Source: Streptomyces gossypii
GTDB lineage: Bacteria; Actinomycetota; Actinomycetes; Streptomycetales; Streptomycetaceae
Assembly: GCF_025165795.1 (NCBI RefSeq)
Contig: NZ_JAJAGO010000012.1
Span: forward strand, 248,001-312,000
Direction of reading: 5' to 3'
DNA: 64,000 nucleotides
Part shown: in pieces, positions 33,915-42,805 of the stretch
Numbering within the stretch: the stretch's first letter is position 1
How the letters are laid out: each line of letters begins with the position of its first letter
Made by a program: the position numbers and the translations under genes
Notes under the pieces: generated by a model
What the model saw: only the letters and a program-made list of their open reading frames with translations
What the model was told of the DNA's origin: nothing
The model's database searches: none

Positions 33915-35389
33915 CGGGAACTCCTCAGTGCCGTGTCGATGGCGGTCACCGCGCCGAGTGCCGACTCGATGGCCCCGTTGATCCAGGCCGGGGTGGCAGA
34001 GCAGTGCTCCCCGGCGAAGAACAGCCGCCCCTGCGGACGGGCCGCGCGCCGCATCTCCTCGTCACGGCCGGTGGCGTCCTTGCCCCAGCGCCAGCGGCGG
34101 GACGTGCAGCCGTTGCTCCACCGGTGGCCGGCCCAGGCGATGCTGGCCGCGCCGAGCACCGTGCCCGGCTCCTTGAGCTGCGGGTACAGCGGCGCGAGTT
34201 CGTCGATGACGGCGGCGTGCCGGGCGTCCTCGGGGAACTGCCCGAGCAGGTCGGCGTCCTCGGCGATCGCGTACGAGCCGAGCAGCACCGCCCCCTGGGC
34301 GGGGTCGCCCTCGTGCGGCGGATAGTAGGTCTGGCGGGTGCGGCCGCCGGTCGCCGACGCTCCGCCGAGGGTGCCGTCACGCTCCCAGAACGCCTCCCGG
34401 CAGTGCAGCGCGATCTTGGTCGCCCCGCCGTAGTCGACGCTGCCGATCACCTCGCGTTTGTCGTCGTCGAAGCCGGTCAGCGCCAGCTGGCGCAGCACCG
34501 AGAAGGGCAGCGTGCACAGCACCGCCGGGTGCTGCCGCACCGTACGGTGGCGGCGGTGCCGGATGCCCAGGCTGACCTGATCGCAGCCAGCGTCCAGGCT
34601 GATCACCTCGCGGCCCAGCAGGATCGGCCCTCGGATGCGGTCGGCGAGGCGCTCGGCGATCTGGCTCATGCCTCCGCTGAGGTACATCAGGCCGGTGCCC
34701 GTCTCCAGCAGGAGATCGTCGAGGAAGCTGTACAGCCGCGGGCCGCACCCCATCCGCAGTTCGGGGTGCTCGCGGAAGACCGCGCCGAGGTCGATCCGGT
34801 CGGACCGGGCGCCGTGGACGTACGGTGTCAGGTCGACCCGGTCGGCGAGCCGGAGCAGCGTGGTCAGGTCGGAGGCGAGATTGTCCCGCAGTTCGGCCGG
34901 TGCCATGGCGCGGACGACCGCCGCCATCCAGGCGCCGAAGAGCAGGGTGACGCTCCCGTACGACGCCGTCGGCACCTCGCGCCGCAGATCCGCCAGGAGG
35001 GGGCCGGAGGCGTTCTTCACCCGGACGTATCCGCTGCCGGTGGTCAGGTAATTGTTCTCGTCGCTGAGGATCGTACGGAACGGGCGCAGTGCGGACTTCA
35101 GTCCGAGCTTTTCCACGTACCGCATTGTCAGCTCGTGGCCCGGAGGTATCCGCATGGCGCCGAGTTCGACGTGCGGGGCGTTGTCCGCCGTCCCGAAACG
35201 GTGGGTGTAGACACGCCCTCCGATTCGCTCGCTGCCCTCCAGGACCATTACCCGGTGCCCCAGCAGCTCCAGTTCGTACGCCGCCACCAGAGCCGCGATT
35301 CCCGCGCCGAGGACCACGACGTCCCCATTGTGGTCCTCGGCCGGCCCGTCTCCCGCCGCTTCGGATCCTGTCTGCGTTGATGCCCACAT
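33911..35389 (-). CDS. L-tryptophan oxidase, StaO/RebO-type FAD amine oxidase
   Basis: A 492-residue flavin amine oxidase. The FAD motif VVVLGAGIAALVAAYELEL near residue 25, VLEGSERIGGRVYTHRF, ELGAMRIPPGHE (the active-site Arg block shared with RebO) and the C-terminal FAD-binding RLFFAGEHCSATPAWINGAIESAL are all present. It would oxidise L-tryptophan, or chlorinated tryptophan, to the indole-pyruvate imine used by the next enzyme. A weak ribosome-binding site precedes the ATG. It is divergent from the halogenase and shares a 218-base promoter region. Confidence 0.92.
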   Translation of the reverse strand: MWASTQTGSEAAGDGPAEDHNGDVVVLGAGIAALVAAYELELLGHRVMVLEGSERIGGRVYTHRFGTADNAPHVELGAMRIPPGHELTMRYVEKLGLKSALRPFRTILSDENNYLTTGSGYVRVKNASGPLLADLRREVPTASYGSVTLLFGAWMAAVVRAMAPAELRDNLASDLTTLLRLADRVDLTPYVHGARSDRIDLGAVFREHPELRMGCGPRLYSFLDDLLLETGTGLMYLSGGMSQIAERLADRIRGPILLGREVISLDAGCDQVSLGIRHRRHRTVRQHPAVLCTLPFSVLRQLALTGFDDDKREVIGSVDYGGATKIALHCREAFWERDGTLGGASATGGRTRQTYYPPHEGDPAQGAVLLGSYAIAEDADLLGQFPEDARHAAVIDELAPLYPQLKEPGTVLGAASIAWAGHRWSNGCTSRRWRWGKDATGRDEEMRRAARPQGRLFFAGEHCSATPAWINGAIESALGAVTAIDTALRSSR

Positions 35390-35607
35390 GATGTCGACTC
35401 TGGAGGATCGTCCGACGCCCCCACATCCCCCGGTCGATCAGCGGACAACCAGGGGTGATGCGGCTGCGGCGGCCTTCTGGCACACACCGCGGAGCGCATC
35501 CCGCGCGATCGCGTAGGTTGCTCGGCCGACTCGCCCGGGGAGGCCGGGTGCGCTCCTACCGTTGACCAACATCTGGATGTCGGGGCCCATCAGGGAGGAT
35601 TTCTGCC
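35390..35607. promoter_or_regulatory. Divergent promoter region, oxidase versus halogenase
   Basis: A 218-base region feeding both halves of the pathway. It holds the inverted repeat ACATC-TG-GATGT (35569-35580) and, on the right, CAGGGAGGATT as ribosome-binding site of the halogenase. No clean -10/-35 pair was identified, but this is the place for the LAL activator to bind. Confidence 0.45.
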
Positions 35608-37203
35608 ATGGACCAGCGAATCAAAAAGGTCGTCGTTCTGGGTGGCGGCACAGCGGGATGGATGTCCGCCGCCTACCTTGCGAAGGCACTCGGAAACACC
35701 GCCACCATCACCGTCCTGGAAGCGCCGTCAATTCCGAAGATCGGCGTCGGGGAAGCCACCGTCCCCAATCTCCAGAAAGTGTTCTTCGATTACCTCGGCA
35801 TCGCCGAGGACGAGTGGATGCCCGAATGCAACGCGGCCTTCAAGGTGGCTGTCAAGTTCATCAACTGGCGCACACCCGGGAAGGGTGAGGCGCAGGCACG
35901 CCAGCTCAACGGCAGGCCGGACCACTTCCACCATCCCTTCGGACTGCTGCCGGAGCACGACGGGGTGCCGCTCTCGCACTACTGGACCTACCACCGCAAG
36001 CACGGCACCACCGATGAGCCCTTCGACTACGCCTGCTTCCCGCAGGTCGCGCTCATGGACGAGCGCAAGGCGCCGCGCAACCGCGAGGGGACGCCCGTCA
36101 CCCGCTACGCCTGGCACTTCGACGCCCACCTGGTCGCCGACTTCCTGCGCCGTCACGCGACGAGCAAGCAGGGTGTCATCCACGTCCAGGACGAGATGTG
36201 CGAGGTGCAGCAGGACTCCCGCGGATTCGTCACTGCGCTGGGCACCAAGAGCGGCGCCGTCCTCGAAGGCGACCTGTTCGTCGACTGCTCGGGTTTCCGC
36301 AGCCTGCTCATGAACCAGGCGATGGAAGAGCCGTTCCTCGACATGAGCGAACACCTGCTGTGCAACAGCGCGGTGGCGTACTCCCTGCCGCACGACGACG
36401 AGGCGAACGGCGTCGAGCCGTACACCTCCGCCATCGCGATGGAGTCCGGCTGGACGTGGAAGATCCCGATGCTCGGGCGCTTCGGTACCGGATACGTCTA
36501 CTCGGACCGCTTCACCACCCGTGACAAGGCGACCGAGGACTTCTGCCGCCTGTGGGGGCTGGACCCGGAGAAGACCGAGGGGGAACTCAACCACGTCCGC
36601 TTCCGCGTCGGCCGCAACCGCCGCGCCTGGGTGAAGAACGTCGTCGGCATCGGCCTGTCGAACTGCTTCCTGGAGCCGCTTGAGTCGACCGGGATCTACT
36701 TCATCTACGCCTCGGTCTACCAGCTGGCGAAGCACTTCCCGGACAAGGGATTCGACCCCGTCCTCTCCGATCGCTTCAACACCGAGATCCAGGAGATGTT
36801 CGACGACACGCGGGACTTCATCCAGGCGCACTTCGCGCTGGCCCCGCGCAACGACACCGAGTTCTGGCGGGCGAACAAGGAGATCCACCTGCCCGACCAG
36901 ATCCGCGAGAAGATCGCGATGTTCCGCGCCGGCCTGCCGATCAATCCGCCGGTGAGCACGGAGGGCGACTACTACGGAAGCTTCGACGTGGAGTTCCGCA
37001 ACTTCTGGACGAACGGCAGCTATTACTCGATCTTCGCCGGGCTGGGGCTGGAGCCGGACCATCCGCTGCCGTCCCTCATGCACCACGAGGGCTCGGTGGA
37101 GGGTGCGCAGCGCCTCTTCGACCAGGTGAGGGAGGAACAGCAGGCGCTGCCCGGCACCCTTCCATCCAACTACGAGTACCTGCGCCAACTACACGGCAAA
37201 TGA
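35608..37203 (+). CDS. Flavin-dependent tryptophan halogenase (6- or 7-position)
   Basis: A 531-residue halogenase that can be aligned along its whole length with PrnA, RebH and Thal. FAD motif GGGTAGWM (12-19), catalytic Lys79 (AAFK), the WTWKIP motif (282-287), and Glu356 in CFLEPLES next to the halide site are all intact. Residues that distinguish 6- from 7-halogenases are mixed: Val52, Val82 and Gly470-Ser471 match Thal (6), while Thr361 matches RebH/PrnA (7). The ATG follows GGGAGGA. The stop overlaps the flavin reductase start by four bases. It probably chlorinates free tryptophan before the oxidase acts. Confidence 0.96.
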   Translation: MDQRIKKVVVLGGGTAGWMSAAYLAKALGNTATITVLEAPSIPKIGVGEATVPNLQKVFFDYLGIAEDEWMPECNAAFKVAVKFINWRTPGKGEAQARQLNGRPDHFHHPFGLLPEHDGVPLSHYWTYHRKHGTTDEPFDYACFPQVALMDERKAPRNREGTPVTRYAWHFDAHLVADFLRRHATSKQGVIHVQDEMCEVQQDSRGFVTALGTKSGAVLEGDLFVDCSGFRSLLMNQAMEEPFLDMSEHLLCNSAVAYSLPHDDEANGVEPYTSAIAMESGWTWKIPMLGRFGTGYVYSDRFTTRDKATEDFCRLWGLDPEKTEGELNHVRFRVGRNRRAWVKNVVGIGLSNCFLEPLESTGIYFIYASVYQLAKHFPDKGFDPVLSDRFNTEIQEMFDDTRDFIQAHFALAPRNDTEFWRANKEIHLPDQIREKIAMFRAGLPINPPVSTEGDYYGSFDVEFRNFWTNGSYYSIFAGLGLEPDHPLPSLMHHEGSVEGAQRLFDQVREEQQALPGTLPSNYEYLRQLHGK

Positions 37204-37709
37204 CCGCTGGACCGCTCGCCGTGGACGCCGACGAGTACCGGGCGCTGATGAGCGCGTTCCCGACCGGAGTGGCGGTGGTGACCAGCATCGACGAGGAGCT
37301 GGAGCCACGCGGCGCCACGTGTTCCTCGCTGTGCAGCGTCACACTGACACCGCCGACTCTCCTGGTGTGCCTGACGACCCGCAGCAGCACCCTGGGGGCG
37401 ATCCGTCACTGCGGCCGGTTCGCGGTGAATCTGCTGCACTCGCGAGCGCGGGAGACCGCAGAGATCTTCTCCACCCCGGTCGACGACCGGTTCGGGACGG
37501 TTCCGTGGAAGCAGCTCGGTTCGGCGGGGGTCCCCTGGCTGATCCGTGACGCCTTCGCGGTGGCCGAGTGCCGGGTCACCCGGCTCACCGCGGTGGGCAG
37601 TCACACCATGGTTCTCGGAAACGTGGCCAGCACGCGCTCCTCCCCGAACGTCCCGCTGCTCTACGGGCTCCGGCAGTTCTCCCGGTGGACCCCCGAGGAG
37701 ACCTGCTGA
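37200..37709 (+). CDS. Flavin reductase partner of the halogenase
   Basis: A 169-residue HpaC/RebF-type NAD(P)H:flavin oxidoreductase: YRALMSAFPTGVAVVTSID, RGATCSSLCSVTLTPPTLLVCL for the FMN-binding block, FAVNLLHSRARETAEIF, and a GSHTMVLGNV strand near the C-terminus. It supplies reduced FAD to the halogenase. It overlaps the halogenase by ATGA and is followed by a very strong hairpin, so the pair forms a complete operon. Confidence 0.93.
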   Translation: MTAGPLAVDADEYRALMSAFPTGVAVVTSIDEELEPRGATCSSLCSVTLTPPTLLVCLTTRSSTLGAIRHCGRFAVNLLHSRARETAEIFSTPVDDRFGTVPWKQLGSAGVPWLIRDAFAVAECRVTRLTAVGSHTMVLGNVASTRSSPNVPLLYGLRQFSRWTPEETC

Positions 37710-37744
37710 TCCCAGGGGGCCATTCTCAACGCCCAATGGCCGTC

Positions 37745-37780
37745 GGGTGGTTCCGGAAGTCCAGGCTTCCGGAACCACCC
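37745..37780 (+). terminator. Perfect 15-bp terminator hairpin
   Basis: GGGTGGTTCCGGAAG (37745-37759), loop TCCAGG, then the exact complement to 37780. It lies 36 bases after the flavin reductase stop. Confidence 0.8.
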
Positions 37781-38013
37781 GGCGGCCCGTTCGTCTGTGC
37801 CACACCTGTGCGGGGAGCGGCCCTCTATGGTGCCGCTCCTCCGACACTCGTCGGTGATCCCTCGCCAAAAGGTCCGAATTCAGGCGACATTGCCACAACC
37901 GGGCAACGGCTTGATTATGGGATGAGTCGACATCAATAGGTATTCGTCCAGGATTCACCTTCGCATGCTCTCGCTCGTGTGCTCGCATTCAGACCTCGTT
38001 GACGGTGGTGGAA
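37781..38013. promoter_or_regulatory. Upstream region of the LAL regulator
   Basis: No gene is seen. AT-richer than its surroundings. It contains TTGCC (37890-37894) with GGCAA (37902-37906) and TTGAT (37911-37915) with ATCAA (37932-37936), both inverted repeats. These could be operator sites for autoregulation or for another regulator. Confidence 0.4.
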
Positions 38014-41000
38014 ATGGCTTTCGTGCCACCCGACGAGAAGACCTGCCGACATCGTCAGTTACAGGGGAACTCCGGGTTGCCAACGCCTCGTCCCGCCTCC
38101 CATATCACCCACTCTCCGCACCCGGCGGCGACCGCTGCCTCCCACCCCGCTGCCTCCCATCCCAAGAGCCCTCAGCCGAAGGTCCCCCACCGCCCCACAC
38201 CGTCCAAGGCAACACATTCCAAAGCCGCCCGCCCCAACGGCCCCCAGCCGAGCAGCTCCCAGCCGAACGGCCCGCAGCCGTGCGACCCGCACTCCAACGC
38301 CCCGCGTGCCAAGGCCCCGTACCCGGCGACGCCGGCCGCCGCGCCACGGCTCCAAGGGCGGGAACAGCAGTGGGCGCAACTGCTGCGCCTCCTGGACACC
38401 GCCAGATCCGCACCACGCCGCGGCGGTGTGCTCCTGATAGAGGGGCCGCCCGGCGCGGGCCGCAGCAGGCTGCTGGCCGATGCGGCGGCCCTGGCCGCAC
38501 AGTCGGGGTTCTCCACGGCGCACGCCTCGGCGGACGAGGTGCGCCGGGCCGTACCGCTGGCGCCGCTGATGGTCGCGCTGGGCTCCGGGGCCGGGCCCGG
38601 CCCGTCGGCCGGTGAACCCTCGGCCGCCGGTCCCGCCGCCCTGATCGACCGGCTCCGCGTCCGCCTGGAGGAAAGGCTGCGGGGCGGCCCGGTGGCCGTC
38701 GTGCTGGACGACCTGCACTGGGCGGACCCGGTCACGCTGGCTGCCCTGCGCACCCTGGTGTCACGGTTCGCCGCCCAGCCGCTGGTGTGGGTCCTCGCCC
38801 GGTGCTCGGGCAGGGGCGGATCGACGGTCGACCGGCTGTTCACCGTGCTGCGGGAGACCGAGGGCGCCGAACTCGTACCGCTGGGTCCCCTTCCCTCCCG
38901 CGCCGTGGCCCAGCTTGCCGCCGAGCGGCTGGGAGCGGAACCAGCCGCGGAGCTGCTCGACTACGCGGAAGGCGCCGACGGGAACCCGGCGGCCCTCGTC
39001 GCCCTCTTCGACGGCCTCCGTGAGGAGGAGCGGGTATGGGGCGCCGACAGCGAAGCGCGACCGGCCGGGGAGACAGTGTGCGGGCTGCCCCCGCGCCGCT
39101 TCAGCGCACTGGTGCGCCACCGCATGGAGGCGTTCCAGCCCGCCACCAGACTGCTGCTCGACGTGGCCGCCGTACTCGGCCGGGACTCCACACCGGACGA
39201 CATGTCACGGATGCTGGGCGAGCCCACCGCCGCCGCCCTCCCCGCGCTCCAGGAGGCGCTGGACTCCGGGACGGTGATCTGCGAGGACGACACCGTCGCC
39301 TTCCGGCACGAACTGGTCAGACAGGCGCTGCTGGCCACCATCCCGGGCCCGCTGCGGGGCGCCCTGCACCGTCAGGCCGCCGACATGATCCTCGGGCGGG
39401 ACGGCGGCGTACTGCGGGCCGCGGCACACCTGGTGCACGGCGCGCGCCGGGGCGACGCCCAGGCGGTCGAGGTGCTGTGCGCGGCGGCCTCCACGGTCGC
39501 CGCCGCCGAGCCCCGTACGGCGGCAGACCTGGCCCTGCGCGCACTGGAGATCAGCGGCCCCGGTGACGCCGCGCGGCCGCAGCTTCTGCGCATCTCGGTG
39601 GAGACGCTCACCCGCGTCGGCCCGTTGCCGCGTGCGGTGGCACTGGCGCGGGAGAGCCTGGGCGACGCCCAGTCGGCGGAGCAGGCCGGGGCGTTGGGCT
39701 GCGGGCTGTCGCGCGCCCTGCTGCTGGCGGGCCGCGCCGCCGAAGCCGTGGCCGCCGCGAAGCAGGTGGCGGGCACCGGCCAGGGCGCGGGCGGACAGGG
39801 CGGCGCGGGCGGACAGGGCGCGGGCGGCGGGGGCCACCAGGAGGAGGCCGCGCTCAACCGGCTGCACGCGCTGGCCCTGCTGGACGTGACGGCCGCCGCG
39901 CGTGAGGCCCGCGAGGAAGCCGAGCGGAGGGGCGGCACCTCCGTGGGGATGCTCACCGTGCTGGCAGCGGTCCACTGGCGCTCGGGCCGCGTCGGCGAGG
40001 CACTGCGCACCGCACGTGAGGCCGTCGGCAGGGTGGACGACGGGGCTGCCGCCACCGCCACCTGGCCCGTACCGCCGCGCATGGTCCTGGCCGTCATGCT
40101 GACCCAGCTGCGGCAGACCGCCGAGGCCGCGGCGCTCGTCGAGCAGCTCGCCGCCGAGGTCGACGCCGAGGGCTGGCCCGTACTGCGCGGTGCGCCGATG
40201 ATCCTGGGCGCTTCCCTCGCCCTCACCCGGGGCGAGTCGGACGCCGCGGTGAAGGAGGCCGACGCCGGTCTTGCCGCAGCCGACGAGGCGGGAATGCGGC
40301 TGTTCTCCTCCCTCGGCTGGCGCGTCCTCGCCGACGTGGCGCTGCGTCGCGGAGACCTCGCCACGGCCGAGGGCCATGTCCGGCGGCTGACGGCATCGGT
40401 GCCGGAGGAGCGCGACGGCACGTCGCCTCCCATGGTGAACCCGGTGGCGGCGCACCCCGTGGGGGTGCACCCTGCGGCGGGCGACGAGGCCCGCGCGCTG
40501 ACGGCACTCGGCGCGTGGATGGCGGCGCAGCTCGCCGCCGCACGCGGCGACCCGGAGGCACTGCGCTCCGCGCTGCTCACGGTGCACCACGACCGGCATG
40601 CCCTGCGGCGACTGCTCACCCAAGAGCCTGCGGCGGCGGGCTGGCTGGTGCGTGCCGCCCTCGGCGCGGGCGAACGGGAGCGGGCCGCCGAGACGGCAGC
40701 GGTCGCCGAGCAGCTCGCCGCCGGCAACGCGGAGGTACCGGCACTGCTGGTGGCCGCAGTGCACGCCCGCGGACTGTACGAACGGGACCCGTGGGCGCTG
40801 CGGCGCGCGGCGGAGGAACACCAGGACCCGTGGGCGCGCGCCTCCGCGGCGGAGGACCTCGGGAGCATCCCGGGCGGCGACCGGCCGGTCGCGGTGGACG
40901 CGCTCGACCGGGCGATGGCCGGATACGCGCGGCTGGGCGCCGAGCGGGACGAGGCCCGCGTACGGCGCAGGCTGCGCCAGCTGGGGGTCCGGCGCCGGCA

Positions 41001-41244
41001 CTGGACTCTGGCGCACCGGCCCGCCTCCGGGTGGGCGAGCCTGACGGGCACCGAGCGCAGGGTCGCGGACCTGGTGGCACAGGGACTGACGAACCGTCAG
41101 ACTGCCGCGCAGATGTTCCTCTCGCCGCATACCGTCGGCTTCCATCTGCGCCAGATATTCCGGAAGCTGCGGATCCAGTCCCGGATCGATCTGGTCCGGA
41201 TGCACCCGGACACCGCGGACGGCCCCCGCGGCGGCGTCGCCTGA
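38014..41244 (+). CDS. LAL-family LuxR activator (large ATP-binding regulator)
   Basis: A 1,076-residue regulator from ATG 38014. The first 110 residues are a low-complexity Pro/Ser/His/Gln-rich stretch. The ATPase follows: Walker A GPPGAGRS at about residue 148, with Arg in place of the usual Lys, and Walker B VAVVLDDLHWADPVTL near residue 228. A long helical, TPR-like middle with a Gly/Gln/Ala-rich insert near residue 595 leads to a C-terminal LuxR HTH (LTGTERRVADLVAQGLTNRQTAAQMFLSPHTVGFHLRQIF). Indolocarbazole clusters such as those of rebeccamycin and staurosporine carry LAL activators, so this is the probable pathway regulator. Binding sites are not identified. Confidence 0.9.
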   Translation: MAFVPPDEKTCRHRQLQGNSGLPTPRPASHITHSPHPAATAASHPAASHPKSPQPKVPHRPTPSKATHSKAARPNGPQPSSSQPNGPQPCDPHSNAPRAKAPYPATPAAAPRLQGREQQWAQLLRLLDTARSAPRRGGVLLIEGPPGAGRSRLLADAAALAAQSGFSTAHASADEVRRAVPLAPLMVALGSGAGPGPSAGEPSAAGPAALIDRLRVRLEERLRGGPVAVVLDDLHWADPVTLAALRTLVSRFAAQPLVWVLARCSGRGGSTVDRLFTVLRETEGAELVPLGPLPSRAVAQLAAERLGAEPAAELLDYAEGADGNPAALVALFDGLREEERVWGADSEARPAGETVCGLPPRRFSALVRHRMEAFQPATRLLLDVAAVLGRDSTPDDMSRMLGEPTAAALPALQEALDSGTVICEDDTVAFRHELVRQALLATIPGPLRGALHRQAADMILGRDGGVLRAAAHLVHGARRGDAQAVEVLCAAASTVAAAEPRTAADLALRALEISGPGDAARPQLLRISVETLTRVGPLPRAVALARESLGDAQSAEQAGALGCGLSRALLLAGRAAEAVAAAKQVAGTGQGAGGQGGAGGQGAGGGGHQEEAALNRLHALALLDVTAAAREAREEAERRGGTSVGMLTVLAAVHWRSGRVGEALRTAREAVGRVDDGAAATATWPVPPRMVLAVMLTQLRQTAEAAALVEQLAAEVDAEGWPVLRGAPMILGASLALTRGESDAAVKEADAGLAAADEAGMRLFSSLGWRVLADVALRRGDLATAEGHVRRLTASVPEERDGTSPPMVNPVAAHPVGVHPAAGDEARALTALGAWMAAQLAAARGDPEALRSALLTVHHDRHALRRLLTQEPAAAGWLVRAALGAGERERAAETAAVAEQLAAGNAEVPALLVAAVHARGLYERDPWALRRAAEEHQDPWARASAAEDLGSIPGGDRPVAVDALDRAMAGYARLGAERDEARVRRRLRQLGVRRRHWTLAHRPASGWASLTGTERRVADLVAQGLTNRQTAAQMFLSPHTVGFHLRQIFRKLRIQSRIDLVRMHPDTADGPRGGVA

Positions 41245-41304
41245 CGCCGCCGCCGGGCGGGCGGACCGCCATCCTCCACACCGCACCGTTCGGTTGGACC
41301 TGGG

Positions 41305-41322
41305 ACTTCTCAAACACGCCCT
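41305..41322 (-). repeat. Partial copy of the dispersed IS-end-like repeat
   Basis: Read in reverse, AGGGCGTGTTTGAGAAGT matches the start of the repeats at 18797 and 45113 except for one base. It is the smallest of the three copies and looks like a solo insertion-sequence end, 60 bases after the LAL stop. Confidence 0.45.
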
Positions 41323-41488
41323 GGTTGTACCGACCTGGCCGCGCAGCCCACAGGAGGAAGCGGCCTCGGCCCCGATGCGACCCCGCGGCCCGACAGCCGT
41401 CGCTCCCTCCCAGACCACCCGGTAGTCACGCGGCCCGAGAGGAGCTGTGGCGCCCCGGGCCATGAGCCCCGGGGCGCCACAGGAGGGG

Positions 41489-42805
41489 TCAGATGCCGAA
41501 CGCGGCGGGGTACTGGATGGTGCCGGCCGGGACGGGGCGGGTGTCGTCGGGGGCCATGGCCATCATGGCCTCATCGGGCACCTCGAAGGGCGCTCGGATG
41601 CCGAAGCGGGAAGCGGGGGTGAAGCCGAACCGCGGGTAGTAGTCGGCATGGCCCAGGACGAGGACCAGGTTCTCTCCCATGGCGAGGGCGGCGGCCAGGG
41701 CGGCCCGGATGGCGGCCGAACCGGCGCCGGTGCGCTGGGCGGAGGGCACTACCGCGCACGGGGCCAGGGCGAGGGCGGGTGCGCCGTCGACGTGGCAGCG
41801 GGTGAGCAGCGCGTACCCGACCGGGGTGCCGTCGGGGGCCGCAGTGACCATCGACAGGCCGTCGATCCACGCCTTCGGGTCGGCGCGCAGGGCATCGACG
41901 ATGTCGGCCTCGACGGCGGTGGGGAAGGCCGCGAGGAGGATTTCGCGAATGGCCGGGATGTCGTCGGCGGTTTCGAGGCGGGTGGTCCAGGTGGTCATGG
42001 TTCCGCTTTCGGTGGTGTCGGAGCTGTGGTCGTGGGGGCGGAGGAGGTAGGCGGCGTAGTTGTAGTCGCTGCCGTGCTCGCGCCGCATGTCGATCTCTGT
42101 CCGGTGTGCGGCCAGCGCCTCTGGCATGCCGGGGCGCTGCGGGTCCGCTCGGGCGATGCGCTGGATGAGCGGCGTGTAGTACTCGTCCCACCAGTCGCTC
42201 TCCGGCAGCGGCCAGTGCGCGACCACCTGGTAGCCGGCGGCCTGTGCGGCGTCGGCGTTGGCCGCATGGGTGCGCAGCGGATAGGCCGCGTCCCAGTAGG
42301 CGCGCACCGGGGCGGCAGGGCTGGGCACGGTCCATTCGATCTCGGTGACGACGAGGACGCCGCCCGGGGCGAGCAGGCGACGCCAGGCGCGCAGGGCATG
42401 GTCGAAGCCGATGGTGTATATGGATCCCTCGGCCCAGATCACGTCGAAGCTGTGGTCAGGGACGGCCAACTGGTCCATCGAGCAGTTGACGACCGTGACC
42501 TGGTCGCCCAGGCCCCGGCGGGCCGCCTCGGCGGCGAGGTCGTCCAGGTACGGCTGGTGCAGGTCGACCGCGGTCACGTGCGCCACGGCTTCCTCGGCCA
42601 GCAGCAGGGTGGAGCGGCCGGGTCCGCAGCCCGCGTCCAGCACCCGCGGGCGCTCGGGCAGGGGACCGGCCACCTCCAGCATGCGGCGCGTGGTGGCGTC
42701 CGACCCCGGCCCCTGCCGGGGCAGGTCGTGGTGCAGGGCGAGGAGCGCCTCCGTCACCGGGTCGATGCCGGGAGCGTGGTCGGGTGTGTTGCCGGTGTTG
42801 TTCAC
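41489..42805 (-). CDS. Methyltransferase-GNAT acetyltransferase fusion
   Basis: A 438-residue protein with two unrelated enzymes in one frame. Residues about 1-260 are a class I SAM methyltransferase (LDAGCGPGRSTLLL, VTAVDLHQPYL, DVIWAEGSIYTIG, LAPGGVLVVTEIEW). A 10-15-residue linker leads to MTTWTTRLETADDIPAIREIL, the natural start of a YhbS-like GNAT acetyltransferase with APCAVVPSAQRTGAGSAAI and YYPRFGFTPAS. A lost stop codon between two genes would explain it, and both halves look intact. Its ATG overlaps the preceding RsgA-fragment by four bases. Antibiotic modification is possible; the substrate is unknown. Confidence 0.85.
   Translation of the reverse strand: MNNTGNTPDHAPGIDPVTEALLALHHDLPRQGPGSDATTRRMLEVAGPLPERPRVLDAGCGPGRSTLLLAEEAVAHVTAVDLHQPYLDDLAAEAARRGLGDQVTVVNCSMDQLAVPDHSFDVIWAEGSIYTIGFDHALRAWRRLLAPGGVLVVTEIEWTVPSPAAPVRAYWDAAYPLRTHAANADAAQAAGYQVVAHWPLPESDWWDEYYTPLIQRIARADPQRPGMPEALAAHRTEIDMRREHGSDYNYAAYLLRPHDHSSDTTESGTMTTWTTRLETADDIPAIREILLAAFPTAVEADIVDALRADPKAWIDGLSMVTAAPDGTPVGYALLTRCHVDGAPALALAPCAVVPSAQRTGAGSAAIRAALAAALAMGENLVLVLGHADYYPRFGFTPASRFGIRAPFEVPDEAMMAMAPDDTRPVPAGTIQYPAAFGI

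Noticed and set aside
30660..34325. Long rightward open frame opposite the StaD-type gene
   Set aside because: It lacks domains and a ribosome site and is antisense to a recognised enzyme.
35728..37188. Leftward open frame opposite the halogenase
   Set aside because: Antisense shadow of an unambiguous halogenase.
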